From Clostridia bacterium (lineage in GTDB: Bacteria; Bacillota; Clostridia; Oscillospirales; Acutalibacteraceae), in assembly GCA_017468425.1 (NCBI GenBank), contig JAFUIO010000007.1, forward strand, positions 1 to 48,645: DNA of 48,645 bases, in the 5' to 3' direction. Position numbers and translations under genes: made by a program. The notes beneath the pieces were generated by a model, which ran no database searches, was not told where the DNA came from, and worked only from the letters and a program-made list of their open reading frames with translations. Shown here one piece after another: positions 16,002 through 24,219 of the stretch (the first letter of the stretch is position 1; every line of letters starts with the position of its first letter).

Positions 16002-17411
16002 TTAGGCTGAATAAATTTCAAGATTTTTAAGTGTAGCAAATTCTCTTGTTTTCTCAATAACAATTTTTATTGCACTTGTTACCATAGGCTTTTTAGGCAG
16101 AATCAGTTTTTTGTATCCCACTGCGCCGTGAGTTTCTGCTTTTTTGAATTTTTTGCCTTCAAGAGTGTAAATAGAAAACTGTTCAATCTGCTGTCCTGTT
16201 TTTATGTTTTCTCCCAAAGAAATCAGTTTGATGATTTTTTCTTCTTTGAAGTTTATTGTAATCTCAATAGGTGAATCGGTTTTGCCTGAATTAAAGCCGT
16301 CGGAATCTTCTTTAAGGAGATTTCTGATGCTGTCACCGCCACAATTTGCAAAGATTTCTGAATCCTTTAAAAGGGGATTTTTTGTGAGAATTTTCATATC
16401 AATGCCAAAAGAATCGAGCGTTAATTTTTCAGCATCGTGTATCTGACCGCGTTGGTCAACGGGTATACCAAGTTCAAGAGATGCATTTGCACCAACAACC
16501 GAAAAATATAATTTTTTCAGATTCTGCAAAAACATTGAAACTTCGTCTTCGTATCGATTATAAAACCAACTGTCGCGTATGGAATAATCCACCACCACAG
16601 GCTGCCAGCAGAGTGAATTTGCCTTTTTAAGAGCCTTTCGGCTGCCAAGGTCAAGCTCCATCTGACCTGCACCGTCAGGTGTGCGGTAAGTGTTTTCTTT
16701 ATCGGGGTTGATTCTGGTGATTTTCTGTAAATTGTTAACAGGTTTTATAACATTCCATTCTTCCGGTCTGCAGATAGCCTTTTTGTTACCGATGTGTCTC
16801 ACGTCAGGTCCGTTAACAATAGCTGCATCGGGTTGCAGTTTACGGATAAGATTCACATAACGTTTCATATCGTATTCGTGATTTTTTTCTCCGTCAAGAT
16901 CGAATTTAACCTCGTAAATGTTACCGTATTCTGTAAGTAATTCAGTAAGCTGATCGCAGATTAAATCGTCAAGCTCTTTCCCGGATTTATCGGTATTACG
17001 GTCGCAGAGTGAAAACTGAAAACCTGCTTTAAGTCCGCCTTCGCGGCAGGCATCTGTAAATTCGCGGAAAATATCTCCCTTTGAATCAAGATAAGGGGAG
17101 TTTGCAACGGAGTAGTCAGTAGTTTTTGTTCTCCACAGACAGAATCCGTCATGGTGTTTTACCGTAAGTATTGCACCTTTCATTCCCGCGTTTTTGAAAG
17201 TTGAAATCCAGTCGGGGATATTAATATCGGTGGGGAAAAATGCATTTGCTTCAACGTTTCCGTAAGTTTCTTCTTTGCCCACAAAAGTATTGAGCCCGAA
17301 GTAAACAAGTGCAGAAAATTCTGTTTCCTGCCATTTTATCTGTCTTTCTTCAGGGCAGACAGAGTTTAATATTTTTACTGTGTCATCTTTTTTCTTGAAC
17401 AATTTTCTCAC
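16002..17411 (-). CDS. GH29 alpha-L-fucosidase-like glycosidase
   Basis: The 469-residue protein shows GH29 hallmarks: an N-terminal WQETEFSALVYFGLNTF, the TVKHHDGFCLW motif at about residues 83-93 and the FDLDG segment at 170-174 that should hold the catalytic nucleophile. A C-terminal beta-rich region (about 375-469) resembles the F5/8-type domains of this family. There is no signal peptide, so it acts in the cytoplasm on imported fucosides. The GTG at 17411 has AAAGG only 2 bases upstream, so a TTG three codons later is an alternative start. A minus-strand promoter lies 13 bases before it. Confidence 0.82.
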   Translation of the reverse strand: MRKLFKKKDDTVKILNSVCPEERQIKWQETEFSALVYFGLNTFVGKEETYGNVEANAFFPTDINIPDWISTFKNAGMKGAILTVKHHDGFCLWRTKTTDYSVANSPYLDSKGDIFREFTDACREGGLKAGFQFSLCDRNTDKSGKELDDLICDQLTELLTEYGNIYEVKFDLDGEKNHEYDMKRYVNLIRKLQPDAAIVNGPDVRHIGNKKAICRPEEWNVIKPVNNLQKITRINPDKENTYRTPDGAGQMELDLGSRKALKKANSLCWQPVVVDYSIRDSWFYNRYEDEVSMFLQNLKKLYFSVVGANASLELGIPVDQRGQIHDAEKLTLDSFGIDMKILTKNPLLKDSEIFANCGGDSIRNLLKEDSDGFNSGKTDSPIEITINFKEEKIIKLISLGENIKTGQQIEQFSIYTLEGKKFKKAETHGAVGYKKLILPKKPMVTSAIKIVIEKTREFATLKNLEIYSA

Positions 17412-17423
17412 AACCTTTAACCT

Positions 17424-17452
17424 ATTATATCAGTAATTCTTGATTTTTACAA
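17424..17452 (-). promoter_or_regulatory. Promoter of the GH29 gene
   Basis: On the minus strand, TTGTAA (17447-17452) and TATAAT (17424-17429) are 17 bases apart, with TGA before the -10 box. Confidence 0.75.
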
Positions 17453-17505
17453 GAAAATAGTATAACATAGATGTAGTTATTTAAAATATTTTTGAGAGGT
17501 ACTGT

Positions 17506-18150
17506 ATGAAAATTTTTAAAGGTGCTATTTTTGACCTTGACGGAACTCTTCTTGACTCAATGGGGTTATGGCACAAGGTCGATGTAGCCTTTTTTGAAAA
17601 CAGGAATATGCCTGTCCCCGAAGGTTATATTCAGGCAATTTCGCCTATGGGCACATATAATGCCGCTGTTTATACAAAAGAAACTTACAATATAAAAGAA
17701 AGCATTGAAGAAATCATCGATGAATGGCGGGGAATTGCTAAAAAAGAGTATTCACAACACGTGAAATTAAAACCCGGTGCAAAGCAATACCTGCTTTCAC
17801 TTAAAGAAAAAGGTGTAAAACTTGCAGTAGCAACTGCATCTGATAAAGATTTGTTCGAGCAATGTCTGGAAAAATACGGTATTGCTGATTTAATCGACTA
17901 TTTTGTTACGGTAAACGAAGTGGGAAAAGGTAAATCAAGCCCCGATATTTATTTACGTGCAGCAGAAAAATTAGGTGCAGAGCCGCAGGAATGTATGGTG
18001 TTTGAAGATATTTTCACTGCACTTTCAACTGCGAAAAAAGCAGGATTTTACTGTGTAGGTGTGTATGATAAAAGCTCTGCAGACGATGTAGAAAAAAATA
18101 AAAATATTTCCGATAAATTTATTTTTGATTTCAATGAATTAAATGTATAA
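17506..18150 (+). CDS. HAD-superfamily hydrolase, subfamily IA (second copy)
   Basis: This 214-residue protein has motif I DLDGTLLDSMG at about residues 10-20, motif II in VATASDKD, a motif III lysine in KGKSSPDIYLRAAEKLG and motif IV in FEDIFTALSTAKKAG. It is a paralogue of 12943-13590 with the same length, cap type and C-terminal segment. It is a cytoplasmic phosphosugar phosphatase or mutase with unknown substrate. GAGAGG lies about 8 bases before the ATG. It diverges from the GH29 gene, which may hint at a role in sugar phosphate turnover. Confidence 0.85.
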   Translation: MKIFKGAIFDLDGTLLDSMGLWHKVDVAFFENRNMPVPEGYIQAISPMGTYNAAVYTKETYNIKESIEEIIDEWRGIAKKEYSQHVKLKPGAKQYLLSLKEKGVKLAVATASDKDLFEQCLEKYGIADLIDYFVTVNEVGKGKSSPDIYLRAAEKLGAEPQECMVFEDIFTALSTAKKAGFYCVGVYDKSSADDVEKNKNISDKFIFDFNELNV

Positions 18151-18219
18151 ATTTTAGTTTCGGGCGAAGAATAAAACAGGGCAAAACCCTAAAAATCTGT
18201 ACCCGAAAGGAAAATCAAA

Positions 18220-18336
18220 ATGAACGACAGAAACGATCAGAACAAAAACAACCAGAATAACCAGAACAAAAAGAACGACCAGAACAAAAAGCAGCAGGAC
18301 AATCAGAATAAGAAAAAGGATAAATACGAATTCTGA
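18220..18336 (+). CDS. Small Asn/Gln/Lys-rich peptide (unknown function)
   Basis: A 38-codon gene encodes a peptide of almost only N, Q, K and D, starting MNDRNDQNKNNQ and ending KKKDKYEF. CGAAAGG lies 9 bases upstream, and a strong terminator follows at 18355. The leader can fold into TTTCGGG/CCCGAAA and AGGG/CCCT stems. Similar Asn/Gln-rich short peptides occur in clostridial genomes, some with a spore-related context, but I cannot name a family. The composition predicts an unfolded hydrophilic peptide. Confidence 0.65.
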   Translation: MNDRNDQNKNNQNNQNKKNDQNKKQQDNQNKKKDKYEF

Positions 18337-18354
18337 GTAAGTTACTGACGTCAG

Positions 18355-18393
18355 AAAAGAGGTAATGTGTTTTTCCGCATTACCTCTTTTGTG
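18355..18393 (+). terminator. Terminator after the Asn-rich peptide gene
   Basis: A 13-bp stem AAAAGAGGTAATG/CATTACCTCTTTT ends in T4. Confidence 0.88.
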
Positions 18394-18565
18394 ATTTTAT
18401 AGTGATATATGTAAGTGTAAAATGAAAATTACAATGTTACTTCCTCTTTGTTTATAATTAAATCAAGAAACACAGATACACAAGCGGTCACGTAAAATTG
18501 CAATTACAATACCGATGCGAGGTCTGCGTATAATAAGATTACAAAAAATGAAAAGAGGAAAAATT

Positions 18566-19399
18566 ATGAACGGTTATGAAAGAAAAAACACAAACAAAAA
18601 ATTACTTGCAGCAGTTGCTGCGATTCTTGCGGCAGGTATTGCTGTGGGCGGTATTGCTTTCGGAGTTTCGAAAAGCAAAGTTGATTCACCTGAAAGCATT
18701 ACCACAACAGTGAAAGAGGCGGTAACGGAAAATGTTACTTTACCTGAACTTGAAATCACACAGCCTGAAGAAATAACAAAAATTGAAGAAGAAAACGATG
18801 TAACAAAAAAAGAAACCTCACAAGCAGAAGATGCTTATGAAGTAATTCTCAATAAATACAGAAAAGCAGCAGATGAATACAACGCAGGTAAATATGTTGA
18901 CCCTACAGCGGAAAAGCTGGTAAACATTGAATCTCTCCTTGGGGGAACAAACAAATATGCTTATGTTGATATCAACGGTGATTCAGTAGATGAACTTGTA
19001 GTCGGTTCAGCAGGCTCGTCAGATGAATATGAGCCATATATTATGAACATATGGGAACTTGTTGACGGTAAAGCAGAGCCGCTTTTTAAGGATAGACTGT
19101 TCGGCCGTCGCTCATCAGTTACTTTGTGTCAGAATGGTGTGTTGTCCGTTTCAGCTCACACAGGTTTTCATAGTGTAACAGAATTCTGCAAATTTGAAGA
19201 TGCAGAGTCAGAGCCTGTTTTAATTGAAGCAATCGGCACATTCGGTCAGTCTGAAGACAGAAGATTCGTAAAATTCGGAACTGATATTGTACATGACGAA
19301 TCGAAAATGTCGGAAGACAATTACATAACAGAAAAAGAATATGAAGCTATATCATACAAATACCAGCCTCTTACAGGTCTGCAGTGGAAAACATTATAA
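18566..19399 (+). CDS. Membrane-anchored extracellular protein of unknown function
   Basis: The 277-residue protein has an N-terminal transmembrane anchor (about residues 11-33, Ala/Ile/Gly-rich) and an acidic Glu/Thr linker (about 35-90). A globular extracellular domain follows, in which YVDINGDSVDELVVG resembles the calcium-binding FG-GAP/dockerin-like DxNxDxxxE pattern. No enzyme motif is visible. ATG 18566 is chosen for AGAGGA 6 bases upstream. Its stop overlaps the stop of the convergent eutH by 6 bases, with no terminator between. Between 18394 and 18565 I see only A/T-rich sequence with weak promoter-like boxes. Confidence 0.7.
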   Translation: MNGYERKNTNKKLLAAVAAILAAGIAVGGIAFGVSKSKVDSPESITTTVKEAVTENVTLPELEITQPEEITKIEEENDVTKKETSQAEDAYEVILNKYRKAADEYNAGKYVDPTAEKLVNIESLLGGTNKYAYVDINGDSVDELVVGSAGSSDEYEPYIMNIWELVDGKAEPLFKDRLFGRRSSVTLCQNGVLSVSAHTGFHSVTEFCKFEDAESEPVLIEAIGTFGQSEDRRFVKFGTDIVHDESKMSEDNYITEKEYEAISYKYQPLTGLQWKTL

Positions 19400-20479
19400 T
19401 TCAGTTTTGTTCTTGTAATTTACTTTGTAAACAAATACAGAAACTATTACTGCACATATTGCTGAAATAAGCTTACCGGCAATCATCGCTCCTACAAATT
19501 TTTTGTCAAACGCCATTGTGAAAGCAAGATGGTCGCCGAAAACAAATGAGCCTGAAACCACAAAAGCCATATTCATTATAATGCCTTTTTTGTCCATTTT
19601 TTCAGCCATTTCGAATGTAGGAATACTGTTTGCAAGGGAAGAAATAAAGCCCATTACAGAAACGTCGTTGATTTTCAGAACATTGCCCAGCCTTGCAAAA
19701 ACTTTGCCGAGAATTTTTGAAACAACAAAAATAAGAGGGAAAACACCTGCAAGTATTATGCCGATATTTGCAACAATTTCAAAACCTTCAAGTATGTCAG
19801 CCATACCGGGGATAATTGTTTTTCCTGTAAGTGATTTGAAAATTCCGCCTGCAAGACCTACGGTTACAAGGCATACAATCAGGTGACCGAGTATTTTGAA
19901 AATTTTAACTGTAATGTCGGGTGCTTTGAGTATTCCCAGACAAGTAATAAGTGCAATTACAATAACGGGTGCAAGGTTAAGCATAATTCCCACGAAATCA
20001 AGGCCGATTATAAGACCTGAAGCGATGCAACCTACGGGAATTGTGGCTATACCGCACAGAATACCTAAAAGAACTTCTTTATGGAGTTCTTTTTTAATAG
20101 AACGTAATGCAACGGGAATTGTAAAAGAAATTGTAGCACCGAGCATTGATGCAACAATAAGTCCGTTGAAACCACCGTAAATGCTTTCCTGAGCAATGTC
20201 TTTTGCAAGGCTTGCGCCACCTAAATCGTTTGCAAGAACACAACCGATTATAACTGACGGGTCAAAGTGGAAGAAGTTTGCAACAGGTGTGATTACGGGG
20301 ATAAGTATTTTTGTAAAAGCGGGTGCAATGCAGATCATACCAACCATCGAAAGGGCAAGAGAGCCTGTGGCCATAATTCCTTTTTCAAACTCCTGGCCGA
20401 TACCGAAACGGTTTCCGATGATTCTGTCCACTGCACCTATTGTTGCAAAAACAGCGAAAACAAACATTAAAATAGTCAT
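19394..20479 (-). CDS. eutH: EutH-family ethanolamine transporter
   Basis: The 361-residue protein has about ten hydrophobic helices and matches the EutH family. Visible blocks include GNRFGIGQEFEKGIMATGSLALSM, given here in parts as GIGQEFEKGI and CVLANDLGGASLAKDI, and SSLANSIPTFEMAEKMDKKG with SFVFGDHLAF near the C-terminus. EutH imports ethanolamine across the cytoplasmic membrane. None of the usual eut neighbours (eutABC, microcompartment shell genes) is in the window, so it is a stand-alone copy. GGAGAG lies 6 bases before the ATG, and a promoter lies at 20507-20535. Confidence 0.88.
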   Translation of the reverse strand: MTILMFVFAVFATIGAVDRIIGNRFGIGQEFEKGIMATGSLALSMVGMICIAPAFTKILIPVITPVANFFHFDPSVIIGCVLANDLGGASLAKDIAQESIYGGFNGLIVASMLGATISFTIPVALRSIKKELHKEVLLGILCGIATIPVGCIASGLIIGLDFVGIMLNLAPVIVIALITCLGILKAPDITVKIFKILGHLIVCLVTVGLAGGIFKSLTGKTIIPGMADILEGFEIVANIGIILAGVFPLIFVVSKILGKVFARLGNVLKINDVSVMGFISSLANSIPTFEMAEKMDKKGIIMNMAFVVSGSFVFGDHLAFTMAFDKKFVGAMIAGKLISAICAVIVSVFVYKVNYKNKTEL

Positions 20480-20506
20480 ATAAATCTCTCCAATAAAATA
20501 TGATTT

Positions 20507-20535
20507 ATTTTAACACATTTTGCATATATCTGCAA
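20507..20535 (-). promoter_or_regulatory. Promoter of eutH
   Basis: On the minus strand, TTGCAG (20530-20535) and TAAAAT (20507-20512) are 17 bases apart. Confidence 0.65.
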
Positions 20536-20579
20536 TACATAATATTTTATCTGAATAATTATAAAAAACATTTTTCATA

Positions 20580-20608
20580 TTGTGTTTTGCGAAAAATGGT
20601 GATATAAT
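20580..20608 (+). promoter_or_regulatory. Promoter of the kinase/TerY/PP2C operon
   Basis: TTGTGT (20580-20585) and a perfect TATAAT (20603-20608) lie 17 bases apart. The -10 box carries the extended TGATATAAT form. The transcript probably covers six genes, because no terminator appears before 26663. Confidence 0.7.
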
Positions 20609-20651
20609 CAATTTATACGTAAAAAATAGGGAATTAAGGGGGATTTGTCAC

Positions 20652-22094
20652 ATGAACATTTCTGATTTGACAGGACGAATGTTGTTTGTGATGGATTTTT
20701 CGGCAATTGTAAACATCAAGTCACAAGGTGTATGGGAAAGATTGACCGAACAAATAATTGCTAATAAAATGCAGGTTTTCGTCAGCAAAGAGTTTTACGA
20801 AAACTATGAGGTTATTATAAAAAGCCTGAACGAAGACCAGAAAAAAATTGCAAAAATGGCATACAGTTTTCTCGAAAAACTGAAAAAGAATCAGCTGTTG
20901 GTTACAAAGTCTGACATCCTTGATAATACGGAAATAATTGAGATGCTTTATCTTAATCCTAATGTTTGCTTTGTTTATTATTGTGATTCCGAATTTGCAG
21001 AGAACGTTCTGCGTAAGGCGAAAAAACCCAGGTGCAAAGCTATTGTAGTTGATTCAAACGGTGATGCGATAGTATGTGATTCGGATGAAATTTTCGGAGC
21101 TACAAGAAGGTCAATCGATGCGTCTGTAATCGGTGACGGATATTTTAAAACAGGTTTTGAAGCAAAAGAAGGAAAACAGGTAAAAACTTCTGACGGACAG
21201 GTAGTTACTCTTAAGAGCTTTATCGCAAGCGGCGGTGAAGGCGCAGTATACGAATGTGATTATCGTGAGAATTATGTGGTTAAAATTTATAACGATGGTC
21301 AGCTTAATAAGCTTAGAATGCGTAAGCTTGTCCAGATGGAGAAAAAACAAGTAAAATATGACGGAGTCTGTTGGCCTGAAAAAGTTGTATTATCACCTGA
21401 GGGAATGATTATAGGCTTCCTTATGAAAAAAGTTTCGGGCAAAAATCTTTCCGAGGTTTTTGATGGTTCTGAAAATCTTCTTCGCGAATTTCCCGGGTGG
21501 AAGAAATACGACCTGGTAGATTTTACCATCAAGCTTCTGCAGAAAATACAGTATCTGCATCTGCTTGGAATTATTGTCGGCGATTTAAGGTTTAAAAATA
21601 TTATTATCGATTCAAAAGGTGACCCGTGTCTTGTTGACCTTGATTCCTGCCAGATAAGAGGCTTACCTTGTCCAAGCGGCTTCCCTGATTTTACTGACCC
21701 TGATTTGCACGGCATAGAGCTTATGCGTATTTTGAGGTCATATTCTAATGAGGATTATTCCTGTGCAGTGGTTGTATTTAAAATTCTGTTTTGCGGAATT
21801 CATCCGTATGACCAGCGTAACGGCGCTGAAACAATTGAAGAGGAAATGCGTGATAAAAGATTTCCCTATCCTCGGAATTCTGTGGGAAGTTTTGAACGTA
21901 TTCCGCTTCTTGGCGGATATTCTTCAATGTGGAAAAATACCCCTGACCAGATGCAGGAATTTTTTTATGATATATTCAAAAACGGAACCAGATATTCTGT
22001 TCTCGAACTGATTCTTATGCTGAAAACATATAAGAAATTTCTTGAAAAGGAAAAGCACAGAATACCATCAATTAATGAAATTCTATTTGATTAA
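20652..22094 (+). CDS. Protein kinase-like protein with a possible PIN-like N-terminal domain (TerY-P triad kinase)
   Basis: The 480-residue protein has two parts. Residues 190-460 form a serine/threonine-kinase-like domain with a glycine loop ASGGEGAVYE (192-201), the ATP lysine K211 in YVVKIY, a catalytic loop GDLRFKN with D311 and N316, and a metal-binding DLD at 329-331 in place of DFG. This is the style of the kinases found beside TerY proteins. Residues 10-150 resemble a PIN nuclease fold: FVMDFSAIVN with D15, an acidic helix after VFVSKEF, and VYYCDSEFAENVL with D112. That part is inference. ATG 20652 is chosen because AGGGGGA lies 8 bases upstream. The VWA gene follows after 13 bases. 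Confidence 0.75.
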   Translation: MNISDLTGRMLFVMDFSAIVNIKSQGVWERLTEQIIANKMQVFVSKEFYENYEVIIKSLNEDQKKIAKMAYSFLEKLKKNQLLVTKSDILDNTEIIEMLYLNPNVCFVYYCDSEFAENVLRKAKKPRCKAIVVDSNGDAIVCDSDEIFGATRRSIDASVIGDGYFKTGFEAKEGKQVKTSDGQVVTLKSFIASGGEGAVYECDYRENYVVKIYNDGQLNKLRMRKLVQMEKKQVKYDGVCWPEKVVLSPEGMIIGFLMKKVSGKNLSEVFDGSENLLREFPGWKKYDLVDFTIKLLQKIQYLHLLGIIVGDLRFKNIIIDSKGDPCLVDLDSCQIRGLPCPSGFPDFTDPDLHGIELMRILRSYSNEDYSCAVVVFKILFCGIHPYDQRNGAETIEEEMRDKRFPYPRNSVGSFERIPLLGGYSSMWKNTPDQMQEFFYDIFKNGTRYSVLELILMLKTYKKFLEKEKHRIPSINEILFD

Positions 22095-22107
22095 AGGAGA
22101 ATAAATT

Positions 22108-22854
22108 ATGAGCATCTATGAAAATCTTACAGCGGGCGATTTCGGCAGTTCAACCAAAAAAAGACTTCCTATTTGTTTCTGTCTTGACGCAAGCGGCTCT
22201 ATGGAAGCACCTACATCAAGCGGTAAAACAAGAATGGAAGAACTTAACGAAGCTTTTGAAAAATTCATCAGAACTATGAAAGAAAATTACGAAGTGAGTT
22301 CTTCTGCGGATATTTCTATTATCACATTCGGCGGTCAACCTCACATAAGCAAAGGCTTCGGCCCTATTTCAGATTACAGCTTTTCAAGCATCAAAGCTGT
22401 TCATCGCTCATTTACCCCACTCGGCGAAGCAATTCAGGTTGCACTTGAACTTTTTGATGTAAGAAAAAAAGCATATAAAGATAAAGGCATCAAATATTTT
22501 CAGCCCTGGCTTGTTGTTATTACAGACGGCGAACCCGAAGGCGAGGAAGCACTTGAAAATATGAATGCGGCAATTGCACGTACAATTGATCTTGAAAGGA
22601 ACAATAAACTTGTAGTATTCAATATCGGAATCGGCTCGGATGCAAATTTTGCATTGCTCAAACGTCTTTCGGAAAAAAGAGCAGAGCCTATCAAGGTTGA
22701 AGAAACAAATCTTGATGAATTATTCAGTTTCTTGAGTGCAAGTTCACGTGTTGTTATCAACAGCGGCGATATGAATGCAATTTATTCAAGCGAAGAACTT
22801 GCAAAACCTGAAGAATTTGATATTTCAGCATGGAATCCATATTCAGAAAGTTGA
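22108..22854 (+). CDS. TerY-type von Willebrand factor A domain protein
   Basis: The 248-residue cytoplasmic VWA protein has a complete MIDAS site: D27-A-S29-G-S31, T103 in FTPLGEAI and D140 in VITDGEPEG. It closely resembles TerY of tellurite and stress-response loci. TerY is known to occur with a PP2C phosphatase and a kinase (the TerY-P triad described by comparative genomics). Both partners flank it here, 13 bases upstream and 12 bases downstream. It probably serves as a metal-dependent scaffold for the phosphorylated partners. AAAGGAG lies 8 bases before the ATG. Confidence 0.85.
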   Translation: MSIYENLTAGDFGSSTKKRLPICFCLDASGSMEAPTSSGKTRMEELNEAFEKFIRTMKENYEVSSSADISIITFGGQPHISKGFGPISDYSFSSIKAVHRSFTPLGEAIQVALELFDVRKKAYKDKGIKYFQPWLVVITDGEPEGEEALENMNAAIARTIDLERNNKLVVFNIGIGSDANFALLKRLSEKRAEPIKVEETNLDELFSFLSASSRVVINSGDMNAIYSSEELAKPEEFDISAWNPYSES

Positions 22855-22866
22855 ATTTGATGTAAT

Positions 22867-24219
22867 ATGAAAATAATACAATATTATGCTCAGGGTGCCA
22901 GACATAAGGCTCACGGAATACCGTGCGAAGACAGAACATATGCTTTGCAGGGAAACGGTGTTACCGTAATTGCTTTGGCAGATGGTGCCGGGGGTAAAGA
23001 GTATACATATGCTGCTTTAGGTGCGGAGTGTGTTACAAAAACTATATCGAATTTTCTTTGCAATAATTTTGATAAGTTTTATAATATGCGCGAAGAAAAC
23101 GAAATGAAGAAGGTTTTCACTGCCGTTTGTCAGCGTAGTCTTAAGAATCTTGCAGATGAAAAGGGCATTGATGATATCATGAAATTATCGTCAACGCTTC
23201 TGGTTGTTGCTGCAAAAGGGAGCAAAGCACTGGTCTGCCACATCGGGGATGGTGCAATCGGTAAGATCACAGAAATGGCAACGAGAGTTGTTTCTGCACC
23301 TGATAACGGTGAATTTGCAAATCATACTTATTTCATCTCGTGTCCTGATGCTGAAGAACATCTGACAATTCAGAAATGCAAAATTGACAATGTTGTTGCG
23401 TTATTTATGATGAGTGACGGCTCTGCTGAATACGTTTTCGATGAAGCGGGAATGCGCTTTCACGACTCTGCAAGGAAAATGACTCTTATGGCGCTTGATG
23501 AAGACGGAGAATCCAGACTTGCGGAAACAATTGAAACCTATATGATTCAGCAGGATCCGGTGAGCGATGACTGTTCGTTTATTGCTATGGTTTTTGAAGA
23601 AAGAGTTACCTCCCAAAGCGTAGGAATTGCAGAAAAAAGATATGAGGGTCTGTATGAAAGTACATATGAAGGTGAGCTTATTGAAGACCTCAATAATTAT
23701 TTTTCTCAGGAAGAAAACGAGGAAGAGTACGTAAGTTCTTTTCCCGTGGATGAAAATCGTAAGAAACACAAACTCATCGTTCTGGGTACTATTGTGGCTC
23801 TTGTTCTGGTTACTGTTTTCTGTATTGTTCTTGCAAAAGCGATTGCAGACAGAAAGGGCGAAAAGTTTATCCCTGAAGAAACAACTACTGAAGAAGTTGA
23901 ATTCTATGAATCAAATGTACAGGAAATAACTGAAATCGAAACATTTGACGAAACGACTTCAGAAAAAGTTTCAGAAAAAGCTTCCACGGAATCAACCACG
24001 CTCAAACAGACCACAACAGAAGAAAATACTACTGCGAGTACCACAAAGGCAGCTGAAACAACAAAGAAACCGGAGACAACAACAGAGAAAATAACAGAGA
24101 CAACAACAGAGCAAACAACAGAGACAACAAAGAAATCGGAGACAACTACCAAAAAATCGGCAGGCGGATTAGAAAGTTTATTAATAAGAAAAAACAGGAA
24201 AGGTGATAAAAATGGATAA
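22867..24219 (+). CDS. Membrane-anchored PP2C-family protein phosphatase with Thr-rich tail
   Basis: Residues 1-245 form a PP2C domain. Metal-binding residues are visible as D22 in CEDRT, D39-G40 in ALADGAGG, D184 in MSDGS and D235 in VSDDCSF. HIGDGAIGKI is also conserved. A transmembrane helix spans about 303-326. The outside tail (about 340-445) is dominated by Thr, Glu and Lys, with repeats such as TTEK, TTEQ and TTKK, and looks like a flexible stalk. The phosphatase domain should face the cytoplasm and reverse the kinase at 20652. The gene overlaps the next one by 8 bases. Confidence 0.85.
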   Translation: MKIIQYYAQGARHKAHGIPCEDRTYALQGNGVTVIALADGAGGKEYTYAALGAECVTKTISNFLCNNFDKFYNMREENEMKKVFTAVCQRSLKNLADEKGIDDIMKLSSTLLVVAAKGSKALVCHIGDGAIGKITEMATRVVSAPDNGEFANHTYFISCPDAEEHLTIQKCKIDNVVALFMMSDGSAEYVFDEAGMRFHDSARKMTLMALDEDGESRLAETIETYMIQQDPVSDDCSFIAMVFEERVTSQSVGIAEKRYEGLYESTYEGELIEDLNNYFSQEENEEEYVSSFPVDENRKKHKLIVLGTIVALVLVTVFCIVLAKAIADRKGEKFIPEETTTEEVEFYESNVQEITEIETFDETTSEKVSEKASTESTTLKQTTTEENTTASTTKAAETTKKPETTTEKITETTTEQTTETTKKSETTTKKSAGGLESLLIRKNRKGDKNG

